Notes: a model not told the origin generated them from the sequence alone. Positions 23,891-32,841 are shown, counted from the first letter of the stretch. The stretch is DNA of 36,928 bases from Oscillospiraceae bacterium (GCA_910575265.1 CAJTEA010000022.1:1-36928), one strand, 5' to 3'. Program-made: numbers and translations.

Positions 23891-24442
23891 TCAAGGTGAG
23901 AGCATCTGACCCGGCTGTCCGGCGATATGGTCCGCTGCCTCCTGGAGGTGGAGCGCCACACGCACATCCTCCAGTTCCGTCCGAAGATCCTCCACGCTCA
24001 CGAATCCTGCAGCGGGGATTTTGGTGGTCAGGAGCATATCCTCCAGCCCACCCATCTCTGTGAGCGTTCTGGCTGTTTCCAGGAGCGTCTGACGATAGTC
24101 CTCGGGAGCATTCACCGCAGTCTGAAACAGCATCCAGACCGCATTCAGCTGGGCGGCGGCATCCGGCACCGGGAGCAAGCGGTCTGGACTGATCAGGTGG
24201 GGTGTATCCTGCTCTGTGGCAGTATACTGGCGGGCGCTCTCCATCTCCCGGTCGATCCACATCAGGAGCGGTATGACCTCTTTACCCAGTTCGCTGGCTG
24301 CTGCGTAAACATCCAGCCCTGTCCGAAGCCGGAGAGCGGAATCCAGTGCCTCCGCGTCGGCGTTCAGAAGAGACACTGTTTCATGGGCGATGAGGGTACA
24401 CAGGTCAAGGGGCGTGAGCGCGGATCTGGTATTTGCTTTCAT
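23891..24442 (-). CDS. Unknown ICE protein
   Basis: 183 residues, strongly helical and acidic, with no membrane helix or known motif. Its start ATG follows GAAGG. The nearest upstream gene ends 135 bases earlier, the longest gap in this run, and includes a small hairpin at 24558-24576. It is probably a cytoplasmic accessory protein of the element; the function cannot be inferred. Confidence 0.55.
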   Translation of the reverse strand: MKANTRSALTPLDLCTLIAHETVSLLNADAEALDSALRLRTGLDVYAAASELGKEVIPLLMWIDREMESARQYTATEQDTPHLISPDRLLPVPDAAAQLNAVWMLFQTAVNAPEDYRQTLLETARTLTEMGGLEDMLLTTKIPAAGFVSVEDLRTELEDVRVALHLQEAADHIAGQPGQMLSP

Positions 24443-24577
24443 GCGTTGTTTCCTTCTTTCTGCATTTTATTTTTGGGGGGAGCAGAAACACAATGGCACA
24501 CTTTCGCCGTGAAAGCTATTCAGCAAAGCCAACGAAAAATCGGGTTGACAGATTGGCATAGACGCAAAAAGTCTATA

Positions 24578-25597
24578 TCACATCGTGGGCTGTGTGGGCG
24601 GTGCCATCTCCTCCGCCATCCATTGGGCGCTGTAGTCCTTCAGTGTCTGCCCGGTCTGCTCCTGGCAGTAGGCGTCCATCTTGCGCTGCAGGGTCGCCTT
24701 CTCAACAGCGTTGAGCCGGTATTCCACCGGCTCCTCACGCCCGTCTGCCCGGTGCAGGTCGACCTCCAGCTCATCGCAGACCTGTCCGGAGGCCATGTCG
24801 TAGTTGGCGTAGACATTCAGGGTATCGTCGTTCTCCCCGGTGCAGACGTGTGTGCCGAATACCGCGTCCACGTCGAAGTTGGTTTCCATGTAAAAATCCA
24901 GCAGGCTGTCTATCTCGGATATCTCCTCCGCGAAGGAGATATCCCGCACGGAGAGGTGACCCGCCGAGGTGAGTTCTTTGCCCTCCAGCTTTTCCAGGAA
25001 CCGGGACATATACTGTTCCGGCCTGAGATAGCTCTTACGGTACGCGTGATAGACGGCGGTGGAGACATCCTGCATGGGCCAGGTCTTCCAGCCGTCAGCA
25101 TCCACGGTGGAAACCTCCCGCTTGTCGAAGTCCAGATCGAACACGCCGGTAATCTTATCAGGCGTCTCCATCCGCAGTGCCAGCAGCTGGTCATACTGCT
25201 CGGCGGTGACCGGCTCCATTCCAGCGAAGGCGCTCGTCTGGAGCGCGGCGATCCCCGGCCCCTGCTCCTCACGCAGATACTGGCGCAGGAACTTGGCGAT
25301 CTCCAGGATATCCTCCGTCCTGTCCAGCTGGAAGAACGACCTTTCTCCATTCTCCCGAACACAAAACGCCGTATACTTTCGGGCCGCTTCCTCCGCCGCC
25401 CGTGCTTCAGCTTCCTCTTTGTCGAGGCGGGTACGGATTGCCTCCTGTGTCTCATGCGGGACTAACGCCTCATACATGTCCAGGAGCACCCCCTGCATCC
25501 GTTTCTCCACGGTGGTGCCCTGCTCCACCAGTACAGAGGAGAGGGCGCTCAGCTTATCCTCCTGGAACCATACGTCCAACTGCACATAGTTGCTCAT
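24578..25597 (-). CDS. ICE protein with an N-terminal DUF6103-like domain
   Basis: 339 residues. The first 55 (VWFQEDKLSALSSVLVEQGT through YEALVP) follow the same pattern as the small DUF6103 protein just upstream: F, a Lys two residues after an acidic one, AL, L, TTV or TV, K, M, L, YE, VP. A charged coil rich in Glu and Ala follows, and then an unknown domain of about 250 residues with many acidic residues. GGAGGG lies 6 bases before the ATG, which overlaps the preceding stop as ATGA, so the two genes are translationally coupled. The role is unknown. Confidence 0.6.
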   Translation of the reverse strand: MSNYVQLDVWFQEDKLSALSSVLVEQGTTVEKRMQGVLLDMYEALVPHETQEAIRTRLDKEEAEARAAEEAARKYTAFCVRENGERSFFQLDRTEDILEIAKFLRQYLREEQGPGIAALQTSAFAGMEPVTAEQYDQLLALRMETPDKITGVFDLDFDKREVSTVDADGWKTWPMQDVSTAVYHAYRKSYLRPEQYMSRFLEKLEGKELTSAGHLSVRDISFAEEISEIDSLLDFYMETNFDVDAVFGTHVCTGENDDTLNVYANYDMASGQVCDELEVDLHRADGREEPVEYRLNAVEKATLQRKMDAYCQEQTGQTLKDYSAQWMAEEMAPPTQPTM

Positions 25598-25869
25598 ACG
25601 CCGCCCTCCTTCTCATGCTCCGTGGGGGCGGACGCCGGTTTGAGCGCAGCCGCCTTGGGCTGGTTGGGACGGGGCGGACGCTTAGGCCGGGCGGGCGCGG
25701 ACTTGGCGTCCAGATACTCCCGCAGCGGCTCAGGCACCGTCTGCTCATAGAGCAGACGCAGGGCCTCGTCCATCTTCTTCTGCACTGTGGTGTTGTCTTT
25801 TTTCAGATAGAACACCAGCGCTTCCATCTTCTCGCTGTTGAAGGATAGCTTGATTTCGTTGTTTTCCAT
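25594..25869 (-). CDS. DUF6103-family protein
   Basis: 91 residues from the ATG at 25869; the longer frame to 25920 lacks a ribosome site. KLSFNSEKMEALVFYLKKDN followed by TTVQKKMDEALRLLYEQTVP and EPLREYLDAK is typical of the DUF6103 family, small helical proteins of Firmicutes conjugative elements. The tail is basic and rich in Pro and Ala. It overlaps the next gene by 4 bases. Function not known; the sharing of its domain with the neighbour suggests that the two form a complex. Confidence 0.65.
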   Translation of the reverse strand: MENNEIKLSFNSEKMEALVFYLKKDNTTVQKKMDEALRLLYEQTVPEPLREYLDAKSAPARPKRPPRPNQPKAAALKPASAPTEHEKEGGV

Positions 25870-25882
25870 TCCATCATCCCTC

Positions 25883-26716
25883 CTACATGATGTGTCCCAT
25901 TTGGAACAGGGCAGACCCATCCAGACTCTCCGCAGGGGCGGCGGCTATGGTCATCTGGTAGGGAGCACTCAGCCAGCGAATGCCGCGCTCATCCAGGAAC
26001 CTGTCCCCGGTTCGGTTCATGATCTCCAGGTCGAAGTCAGAAGCGTCAACTGTCCCCAGCGCGGAGGGCAGACCCCGCCCCACATAGACCACGCAGAGGG
26101 TGGCCCAGTTTGTGATCTCCGGGTGATCCCGAACCGCGCCCTGGTACACCGCGGACTGTTTGACAGCCTCAGCGTCTGTAACAGAGCCAGAGACAAAACC
26201 GCTTGCCCAGTGCGGCCCGGCGTCGCCGCCCAGCGCGATGTGGGTAAAGCGGATAGGCATCTGAGCGGTCATGCGTACCAGCGACCGCTCCGCCTCATCT
26301 CGGGCAAGGTCAAGCCGGTTGTCATTGCTGGCCCAGGGCAGGTGGGACGCCATGTCCTCCAGCAGTTCCCGTACCACGTTGACCTGGCGGCGGCGGTCGT
26401 CGCCGGTGTCCTCCAGCGCGGTCACGAAGTTCCGCAGATTCTGGATGGTCCCTCTCTGCAATTGGAGAGAGGCGGGCACAGCCGCCGCGCTGCCGCCGGC
26501 CTGTTCCAGCTCACGGTCGAACTGCTCCATCAGCTTCGGATCGGGGACCTGTTCCTCCAGCCTTGCCATGCCCTGGAGGATGGCGTCTGTCCAGAGGCGG
26601 CGCTGGGCCTGCCAGGGGGGAGCACCCTCCGGCTGGTGGCGTTCCCATCCGTTTTGGCGCTCGATGGCGTAGGCGGTGAGGCCCTCGGCCACGAGGGGGA
26701 TATTGAACCTGTTCAC
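25883..26716 (-). CDS. Unknown ICE protein
   Basis: 277 residues starting at a GTG (26716) with GGAG close upstream. It is soluble, with an N-terminal helical half and a C-terminal half with more strands (WATLCVVYVGRGLPSALGTV). I do not recognise a family. It starts 13 bases after the preceding gene stops and is 13 bases from the DUF6103 gene, so it is firmly part of the operon. Confidence 0.55.
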   Translation of the reverse strand: MNRFNIPLVAEGLTAYAIERQNGWERHQPEGAPPWQAQRRLWTDAILQGMARLEEQVPDPKLMEQFDRELEQAGGSAAAVPASLQLQRGTIQNLRNFVTALEDTGDDRRRQVNVVRELLEDMASHLPWASNDNRLDLARDEAERSLVRMTAQMPIRFTHIALGGDAGPHWASGFVSGSVTDAEAVKQSAVYQGAVRDHPEITNWATLCVVYVGRGLPSALGTVDASDFDLEIMNRTGDRFLDERGIRWLSAPYQMTIAAAPAESLDGSALFQMGHIM

Positions 26717-26729
26717 AGCTCCGCACCCC

Positions 26730-27572
26730 CTATCCCATCACAGGCCCCATGGACTGCTCCGCCTCCATAAAAGCGTCGTGGGCTTCGTTGAACCGCACCA
26801 GTTCCTCCGGGTCTACGCCGGTGAGTACGATCTCTGTCCCTTCAGGCGTGTCGCAGATCTCAGACACACGGGCATTGAGCAGGGCGGCATGATCCTCCTG
26901 CCCGGCGTCCGTCAGCTCACACAGATTTTCCACCAGCACCGACTGCTCCGCTTCCTCATGGCACAGGAACATCAGCCCGCCTCCTTTCAGCATGGGAAGC
27001 AGATCCTTCAGGAGAAGCTCAGGCGCTTTCTTCTCCTGGAGCCGCTGGCAGTATTCCGGGTGGTACTCCGTCTCGATGCAGCCGTCGTGCATATCCACCG
27101 CCGATACTTCGGGGCGCTGCTTCAGGGCAGCTCGGAGCATAGAGTCCAGCCCGCTGCCCTCCTGGATTGTCAGATCCAGATGCTCCTCCAGATCCTCGAA
27201 ATAGACACACCAGTTTCCGCTGGTGGTATTCTCCGTCCCCCAGCGGATGATAAAGTCCGCCGCCCGATCCATCTGAGCGTTGACGATGTCCCGCATTCCG
27301 GGAATGTAGGCCGCGAGGCGGGCGTAGTCATACTTCTCCGCGTCAACGAGCACCCCATCATTGCTGCCCTGGCCCAGCGCCAGCAGGCAGTGGATGATAC
27401 CGTTCCTGTGGAACATACAGCCCTTGTTCTCCCGAATAAACGGCTGCTCCACCAGTGGGGTGATCTTCAGCCGGCAAAAATCCTCATGGGACAGTTCCAC
27501 CACTTTTTCGATCTGGCAGTCGTCCATCTGAAAATTGACCGGCTTTTCTGTAAAATTTGCTTTGAATTTCAT
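26730..27572 (-). CDS. Unknown ICE protein (possibly DUF6329-like)
   Basis: 280 residues starting MKFKANFTEKPVNFQMDDCQ, after a good GAGGAGG site. The N-terminal half (KVVELSHEDFCRLKITPLVE to YDYARLAAYIPGM) resembles DUF6329-type proteins of gut conjugative elements, an assignment made from memory and weak. The C-terminal 150 residues are acidic and have no recognisable motif. No membrane segment. It follows the M23 peptidase by 23 bases. Confidence 0.55.
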   Translation of the reverse strand: MKFKANFTEKPVNFQMDDCQIEKVVELSHEDFCRLKITPLVEQPFIRENKGCMFHRNGIIHCLLALGQGSNDGVLVDAEKYDYARLAAYIPGMRDIVNAQMDRAADFIIRWGTENTTSGNWCVYFEDLEEHLDLTIQEGSGLDSMLRAALKQRPEVSAVDMHDGCIETEYHPEYCQRLQEKKAPELLLKDLLPMLKGGGLMFLCHEEAEQSVLVENLCELTDAGQEDHAALLNARVSEICDTPEGTEIVLTGVDPEELVRFNEAHDAFMEAEQSMGPVMG

Positions 27573-27595
27573 AGTGCGTTTCCTCCTCTCTGCAA

Positions 27596-28651
27596 TTATG
27601 GCAGATAGCTTCTGGGATTGGTCCGCTCTCCGTTGATGCGTACCTCGAAGTGGAGGTGGGGGCCGGTGGAGCGCCCGGTGGAACCGGAGAGGGCGATCAC
27701 ATCCCCGGCCTCCACCGTCTGGCCCACCCGCGCCAGCAGCTGGGAGTTGTGGCCGTACAGGGTAGACAGACCGTTGCCGTGGTCGATCATCACATAGTAG
27801 CCGTAACCGCCCTGGTTGTAGGTGGACACGGTCACTGTTCCCGGCAGGGCGGCACGGACAGAGGTTCCGGTGGGTACCGCCAAATCCATTCCGCTGTGGC
27901 CCTTCCGTTCGCCGGTGAACGGGTCGCGGCGGTAGCCAAACTCCGAGGTAACCACGTTCCGCCAGTTCTCCCCGATGGGGGAGCAGAAGCCGTCCGCGCC
28001 GATGAAGGGTACATCCGACCCGTCAAAGCCGCTGCTGCCGCCCGCCGCGCCATATCGAATCAGGTTATAGATGCTGTCGGCGTTGCTCCGCTGCTCAGCG
28101 GCAGGCGCCACACCCATGGCGGCGATGTTCTGCCAGACAGTTCCCAGATCCTCGATGGGAATGGCCACAGAGTAGGTCTCCTCCGTCTCCTCCGGCGGGT
28201 CGCTGCCCTCCACGAGAACCGTGCGGATACGCTCCTCCCAGGTGACAAAGCAGTCCGCGAAGGACTGAGCGTCCCTATGGCTTTCGGCGCCGAAGTACAG
28301 AGCATAAAAAATCGCCTTGACGCGGATATCGTCAAGGCTGGTTTCTTCCTCTGTATTCTCGTTGATGGCAGCAATGGCAATATCCAGCTGGGCGAAGCTG
28401 GTGCGCATGGCCTCGATGCACAGCCGGTACTCCTCCGGGGTTTCCGCTGGAATGCCGATGGTATCGTAAAAACACAGTTCCACAGCGGTGATGTTGTGCT
28501 CGGTGGCGCCGGAGCCCAGAGCGCACAAAAAGGCGATGAGCAGGATGAGGGGGGAGAGGATCGCCACCAGCGTCCAGCCCACCGCTTTCCGTGCCTTTTC
28601 ATCGGTCAGGATGATGGCGGCGGCCTTTGCTATCAGAGCCGGATTAGCCAA
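27596..28651 (-). CDS. Membrane-anchored M23 family peptidase of the transfer apparatus
   Basis: 351 residues. One membrane helix (about 26-47) places the rest outside. A helical middle part (52-200) is followed by an LytM/M23 domain: GHSGMDLAVPTGT (His252, Asp256), and GPHLHFEV with His332 and His334, so all zinc ligands are present. It cuts peptidoglycan peptides to open the wall for the conjugation channel, comparable to VirB1-type hydrolases. The start is a TTG with GGAGGG 7 bases before; it overlaps the end of the ankyrin-like gene by 8 bases. No ATG fits. Confidence 0.88.
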   Translation of the reverse strand: MANPALIAKAAAIILTDEKARKAVGWTLVAILSPLILLIAFLCALGSGATEHNITAVELCFYDTIGIPAETPEEYRLCIEAMRTSFAQLDIAIAAINENTEEETSLDDIRVKAIFYALYFGAESHRDAQSFADCFVTWEERIRTVLVEGSDPPEETEETYSVAIPIEDLGTVWQNIAAMGVAPAAEQRSNADSIYNLIRYGAAGGSSGFDGSDVPFIGADGFCSPIGENWRNVVTSEFGYRRDPFTGERKGHSGMDLAVPTGTSVRAALPGTVTVSTYNQGGYGYYVMIDHGNGLSTLYGHNSQLLARVGQTVEAGDVIALSGSTGRSTGPHLHFEVRINGERTNPRSYLP

Positions 28652-30047
28652 GGGTCATCCCTCCGTTCTCCTGGGCGGGCTCCTGCTCCACCTCTGCCTG
28701 CATCTCAGACCAGTGGTCCGCCAGTGCCTGGAGCGTTTCCTCATGGCCGGCGCAGGGCCGTGTCTGTGCCCACTGGCGGTACTGGTCGAAGTCCATGCCG
28801 CCGTCCAGCAGCAGCCTGCACACCTCCACCGCGTCGTTTTGGACACAGGCATGGAGCGCACTGTAGTCGTTGGCGTCCACCCACATCCGCTTTTCCAGAA
28901 GTTCTTCCGCGATCCAGCTGTCACGGCCCTCACAGGTCAGCATATGGAGTGTCCTTGCTGAACTGCCTCCTCCGGAGATCCCTTTTTCCACCAGCGCAGA
29001 TAACGTGCGAAAGTCTTTGTCCATAGCAAACTGCTCCAGAAGGAAAGACGGCGCGGCGGCAATCTGCTCCTCGCCGCACCGCTTGATGATCTCCTTAGCA
29101 ATGAAGCGATGGTCTGAGTGGGCGTAGGAGGCCATTTCGCCAAAGAAGGACGGCTCCAGCTGCGGCACGCTGGCCTGTGCCCTCACCATCATGGACAGGA
29201 CCTTCTCCGGATCGTTGATATCGATGGCTCTCTTGCAGGCGTTACAGTACGCCGCGTAGTCGATATTGCACCTGTCCCGCATCAGCAGCTCCGTCATCTT
29301 CCGGCCCACGGCCCCCGGACGGCCAGCCGCCTCCACCAGCAGGGTCTCCTCCTGCTGGTACGGAATCCTGGCTGCGTACTTCTTGAAGGCTTCCAGTTCG
29401 CCGTCCTGGATCGCCAGCACAGCTTTGTCAAAGTCGCTCATCCGCAGAGGGCGCATTCCTACCGTGTTGACATACTCCGTGATGCTCCCGGTCATGCGGC
29501 GCAGGAGCTGCTCAGTCTGGCCCATGGCCTGCTCCTGCCGCTCCCGCTGCTCCACCAGCGCCTCGATGATAACCTTTTGTTCCTGCTGGCTCAGATGCAC
29601 CACAGAACCGCCGGTGTCCTCCTCCACACCGCCGATCTTCATGTATCGGGCGTGGGTGGCGTGATCGCCGTGGAACGCCTTGGTGATGGCGGAGGCGGTG
29701 AGGAACATCCTGTCCAGATCGTTGCCGTTCTCACCCAGAGTCTTGCCGGTGATGAAGCTCCTGGTGATGGGCTTTCCATCCTCATACCACTTGAGATATA
29801 CATCCAGATAGACACCCTCGCTGGCGCCGTAATCGGTGGTGCAGAAGATATCCGCATCCTTGGGGATCTCCCGGCCATCCTTCCAGTGGTCGTCCAGCAG
29901 AAAATACTCGTCCGGCAGGTATCCCATGCCCTCCAGCCGGTGCTTCAGCTCCTCGAATACCTCCTGCGCCACAGGCTGACCGGCGTACTCCAGCTTGTGC
30001 GGGTTAGCTTCAGAGGGTTTCCACCGCTCCAGTTCAATAATATCCAT
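28644..30047 (-). CDS. ICE protein with C-terminal ankyrin-like repeats
   Basis: 467 residues from the ATG at 30047 (GGAGCG upstream); the longer frame to 30119 has no ribosome site. The first 130 residues form an unknown domain with PHKLEYAGQPVAQEVFEEL and DADIFCTTDYGASEGVYLDV. The rest is helical, ending in ankyrin-like units (SALHACVQNDAVEVCRLLLD near residues 408-427), which bind proteins. It lies between the PP-loop ATPase and the M23 peptidase in one operon. The role in transfer is unknown. Confidence 0.6.
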   Translation of the reverse strand: MDIIELERWKPSEANPHKLEYAGQPVAQEVFEELKHRLEGMGYLPDEYFLLDDHWKDGREIPKDADIFCTTDYGASEGVYLDVYLKWYEDGKPITRSFITGKTLGENGNDLDRMFLTASAITKAFHGDHATHARYMKIGGVEEDTGGSVVHLSQQEQKVIIEALVEQRERQEQAMGQTEQLLRRMTGSITEYVNTVGMRPLRMSDFDKAVLAIQDGELEAFKKYAARIPYQQEETLLVEAAGRPGAVGRKMTELLMRDRCNIDYAAYCNACKRAIDINDPEKVLSMMVRAQASVPQLEPSFFGEMASYAHSDHRFIAKEIIKRCGEEQIAAAPSFLLEQFAMDKDFRTLSALVEKGISGGGSSARTLHMLTCEGRDSWIAEELLEKRMWVDANDYSALHACVQNDAVEVCRLLLDGGMDFDQYRQWAQTRPCAGHEETLQALADHWSEMQAEVEQEPAQENGGMTLG

Positions 30048-30064
30048 CTCAAAACGCTCCTTTC

Positions 30065-30853
30065 TCAGCCACCGTCGTGGCAGTTGCAAGGCAGGTCGTC
30101 CTCCGGGAACATCCAGCACATGGCGGTCTGGTTCAGATCAGCCTCCACGAAATCCCGCCATGCCCAATCCCGCCCCAGGCCCTTGACCGTGATGAGGTTG
30201 GGCCGGGCGCCGTCCTCGATGGCGATGGCCCGGTCATACAGATCCCGGTGCTGGTGGTAAAGGGTGCGAATCTCCCGCTTCTTCATGGAGGGACAGAAAA
30301 AGCAGGAGGACTTGCCGGGCAGCGGCAGACCCTCCCGCAATATGGCGGCGACGCAGTCCTCCCGCGTCCAGCCCCAGTCCATGAGCGGATATTCCTTTTT
30401 ATATTTGGTGTCGGCGTCATCGATGGGTTGGGCATGGTCCCGCCGTTTCTGCTCCCCAATGTCAAAGCCGATGAACTTGACAACACGTTCGCCTCTGGCC
30501 CAGACCTTCCGGCAGGGCGGATAATTGTTGCAGAATTTGTCCTGGGGCTGAATTTTGTGCTTAAGGGAACACTTCTTGTAGCCGTAGGCGATGGCGGGCA
30601 GCGTCCCGGAGCGAAGGCACTCCTGCTCCAGAGTCAGGCGGTCTCCGTTCCTGTCAGTGTATTCCACCTGGGTGATCGTGGGCAGGCCGTGTTCCTCCAG
30701 CCAGCGGTCCATGATGGGGAGAAAGTCATAGGTGTGGGGCTGCTCACCCCCGGTATTGGAGAACAGGATCAAGTCCACCGGGATCTTCCGGTGGTACAAT
30801 CCGATCAGCATGGCGGTCGAATTTGTTCCCCCGCCATATCCAACGATGTTCAT
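30065..30853 (-). CDS. PP-loop ATPase of the PAPS-reductase type
   Basis: 262 residues. NIVGYGGGTNSTAMLIGL at the N-terminus is a PP-loop (GGGTNS) for ATP binding, followed by VDLILFSNTGGEQPHTYDFL, as in PAPS-reductase-like and DndC-like enzymes. Cysteines occur in KKCSLKHK, NNYPPC, KSSCFFCPSMKKREI and at the end (CNCHDGG). A CxxC near the SMKKRE block suggests metal or iron-sulfur binding. Phage and ICE relatives are of unknown substrate; nucleotide or DNA sulfur chemistry is possible. GGAGG lies 7 bases before the ATG. No dnd partner genes are visible. Confidence 0.75.
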   Translation of the reverse strand: MNIVGYGGGTNSTAMLIGLYHRKIPVDLILFSNTGGEQPHTYDFLPIMDRWLEEHGLPTITQVEYTDRNGDRLTLEQECLRSGTLPAIAYGYKKCSLKHKIQPQDKFCNNYPPCRKVWARGERVVKFIGFDIGEQKRRDHAQPIDDADTKYKKEYPLMDWGWTREDCVAAILREGLPLPGKSSCFFCPSMKKREIRTLYHQHRDLYDRAIAIEDGARPNLITVKGLGRDWAWRDFVEADLNQTAMCWMFPEDDLPCNCHDGG

Positions 30854-30881
30854 GGAGGTTCCTCCTTTAGATATTATGATA

Positions 30882-30911
30882 TTGACTTGTTTGGTCTGGT
30901 GTGGGTATGCT
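30882..30911 (+). promoter_or_regulatory. Possible promoter of the Y-family polymerase gene
   Basis: TTGACT at 30882-30887, an 18-base spacer and TATGCT at 30906-30911, 45 bases before the GTG start. The 102-base gap separates divergent genes. No LexA-type GAAC-N4-GTTC site was seen here. Confidence 0.4.
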
Positions 30912-30955
30912 ATGATAGGTTCCGGAGCGAAACTGCAAGGAAAGGGGGCTGCGTT

Positions 30956-32458
30956 GTGAAGGAGAGAACTTATCTTGCCTGTGATCTCAAATCATTTTAC
31001 GCCAGCGTCGAATGCATCGAGCACGGCCTCGATCCCCTGACCACCAACCTTGTGGTGGCGGACCTGAGCCGCACCGAGAAGACCATCTGCCTGGCGGTCA
31101 CCCCCAGCCTGAAAGCCTGGGGCATCTCCGGCAGGGCGCGGCTGTTTGAGGTAATACAGAGGGTCAGGGAGGTCAACGCCCAGCGGCTCCGCTCCGCGCC
31201 GGGGCGGCAGTTCACCGGTTCCTCCTCGGATGATACCGCCCTGAAAGCCGACCCCGGCCTGGCGCTGGACTACATCGTAGCCCCGCCCAGGATGGCCCAC
31301 TACATGGAATGGAGTACCAGGGTCTACAATGTGTACCTGAAATACATCGCACCGGAGGATATCCACAACTATTCGATTGACGAAGTCCTGATGGATGTGA
31401 CCAACTATCTGGACACCTATAAACTCAACGCCAGAGAATTGGCGGGTAAGATTATTTCGGATGTACTGGAGACTACCGGCATCACAGCAACGGCGGGAAT
31501 CGGCACGAATCTGTACCTCTGCAAAGTCGCTATGGATATTGTTGCGAAGCACATCCATCCCGATGTCAACGGCGTCCGCATCGCCAAGCTGGACGAGCGC
31601 ACCTACCGCCGCCTGCTGTGGGAGCACAGGCCCCTCACCGATTTCTGGCGGGTTGGCGGCGGGTACGCCAGAAAGCTGGAGGCCCATGGCATCTATACCA
31701 TGGGCGATGTTGCCCGCTGCTCCCTGGAGAACGAGGATCTGCTCTATAAGCTGTTTGGGGTCAACGCAGAGCTGTTGATCGACCATGCCTGGGGCTGGGA
31801 ACCAGTCACAATGGCGGACATCAAAGCATACACGCCGGAGTCCAAGAGCATCGGCTCCGGGCAGGTTTTGCAATGTCCTTACGGTTATGACAAGGCCCGG
31901 CTGGTGGTGCGGGAGATGGCGGATCAGCTGGCGCTGGATCTGGTGGACAAAAGCCTGGTCACAGACCAGCTGGTACTGACAGTGGGCTATGATATTGAAA
32001 ATCTGAAAGGCCGCGGGTATAAAGGGGAAGTGATCAGAGACCGCTACGGCAGGGCCGTCCCCAAGCATGCCCACGGCACCGCCAATCTGGAGGAGTACAC
32101 CGCTTCCACCAGGCGCATCATCACTGCCGCTCTGGAACTGTTCGACCGGATCATTGACCGGAGCTTGCTGGTGCGCCGGCTTTATCTCACGGCCACCCGC
32201 GTTTCGGACGAGAAATCTGCGCCGGATAAGAAAGCCTTTGAACAGATGGATTTCTTCACTGACTATCACGCTGTTGAGGAGAAGCGGGCCAAGGAGACAG
32301 CGGAGCTTGAGCGGGAGAAGAAGGTGCAGCGGACGGTGCTGGACATTAAGAAGCGGTTTGGGAAAAACGCCATTCTCAAAGGCATGAATCTGGAAGAGGG
32401 CGCGACAGCAAAGGAACGCAATCGCACGATTGGAGGGCATCGCAGTGGGGAGGTATGA
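30956..32458 (+). CDS. Y-family DNA polymerase (UmuC/DinB-type)
   Basis: 500 residues from a GTG at 30956, 7 bases after GGGGG. TYLACDLKSFYASVECIEHG is the palm motif with the first catalytic Asp. YSIDEVLMDVTNYL gives the second pair (Asp-Glu), TATAGIGTNLYLCKVAMDI follows, and the thumb has FWRVGGGYARKLEAHGIYTM. The C-terminal domain is the little finger (SIGSGQVLQCPYGY). It copies damaged DNA with low fidelity. Its frame is open further left to 30077, but that part is antisense to the PP-loop gene and not coding. It forms a plus-strand pair with the overlapping YolD-like gene. Confidence 0.92.
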   Translation: MKERTYLACDLKSFYASVECIEHGLDPLTTNLVVADLSRTEKTICLAVTPSLKAWGISGRARLFEVIQRVREVNAQRLRSAPGRQFTGSSSDDTALKADPGLALDYIVAPPRMAHYMEWSTRVYNVYLKYIAPEDIHNYSIDEVLMDVTNYLDTYKLNARELAGKIISDVLETTGITATAGIGTNLYLCKVAMDIVAKHIHPDVNGVRIAKLDERTYRRLLWEHRPLTDFWRVGGGYARKLEAHGIYTMGDVARCSLENEDLLYKLFGVNAELLIDHAWGWEPVTMADIKAYTPESKSIGSGQVLQCPYGYDKARLVVREMADQLALDLVDKSLVTDQLVLTVGYDIENLKGRGYKGEVIRDRYGRAVPKHAHGTANLEEYTASTRRIITAALELFDRIIDRSLLVRRLYLTATRVSDEKSAPDKKAFEQMDFFTDYHAVEEKRAKETAELEREKKVQRTVLDIKKRFGKNAILKGMNLEEGATAKERNRTIGGHRSGEV

Positions 32459-32840
32459 CGATATCATCAACCTGCCGCGTCACGTCTCCTCCACCCGCCC
32501 TCAGATGCCCATGATCGACCGGGCGGCGCAGTTTATGCCCTTTCGGGCTCTAACTGGCTATGAGGACGCCGTTCAGGAAACGGCACGGCTGACCGAGGAC
32601 CGTGTAGAACTGACGGAGGATGAGAAGTCTATTTTGGATAGGAAGCTGCAAAGCCTTGCAGACAGGATTTCCTCCAAGCCGCAGATCACTGTGACCTGGT
32701 TTCGTCCGGACCAAAAGAAAACTGGGGGTGCATACGTCACCACCACCGGCCAGTTGAAGAAACTTGATGATTATGCGGGCGCTCTGATCATGATGGGAGG
32801 AGAGCGGATCGTGATCGAGAACATTCTGGATATCCAGTGA
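32445..32840 (+). CDS. YolD-like protein, partner of the Y-family polymerase
   Basis: 131 residues from a GTG at 32445 with GGAGGG 7 bases before; it overlaps the polymerase by 14 bases. GRYDDIINLPRHVSSTRPQM and MIDRAAQFMPFRALTGYEDA are the start pattern of proteins that regularly follow UmuC-like genes in Firmicutes elements. The C-terminal half is a small beta-rich YolD-like domain (KPQITVTWFRPDQKKTGG). It may act as an accessory to the polymerase. It ends 1 base before virB4 stops on the other strand, so the pair converges on the operon. Confidence 0.75.
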   Translation: MGRYDDIINLPRHVSSTRPQMPMIDRAAQFMPFRALTGYEDAVQETARLTEDRVELTEDEKSILDRKLQSLADRISSKPQITVTWFRPDQKKTGGAYVTTTGQLKKLDDYAGALIMMGGERIVIENILDIQ

Positions 32841-32841
32841 C

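Noticed and set aside
30077..30955. Plus-strand frame continuing upstream of the polymerase for almost 300 codons
   Set aside because: It is antisense to the PP-loop ATPase gene with clear motifs; the polymerase homology and a ribosome site start at the GTG at 30956.
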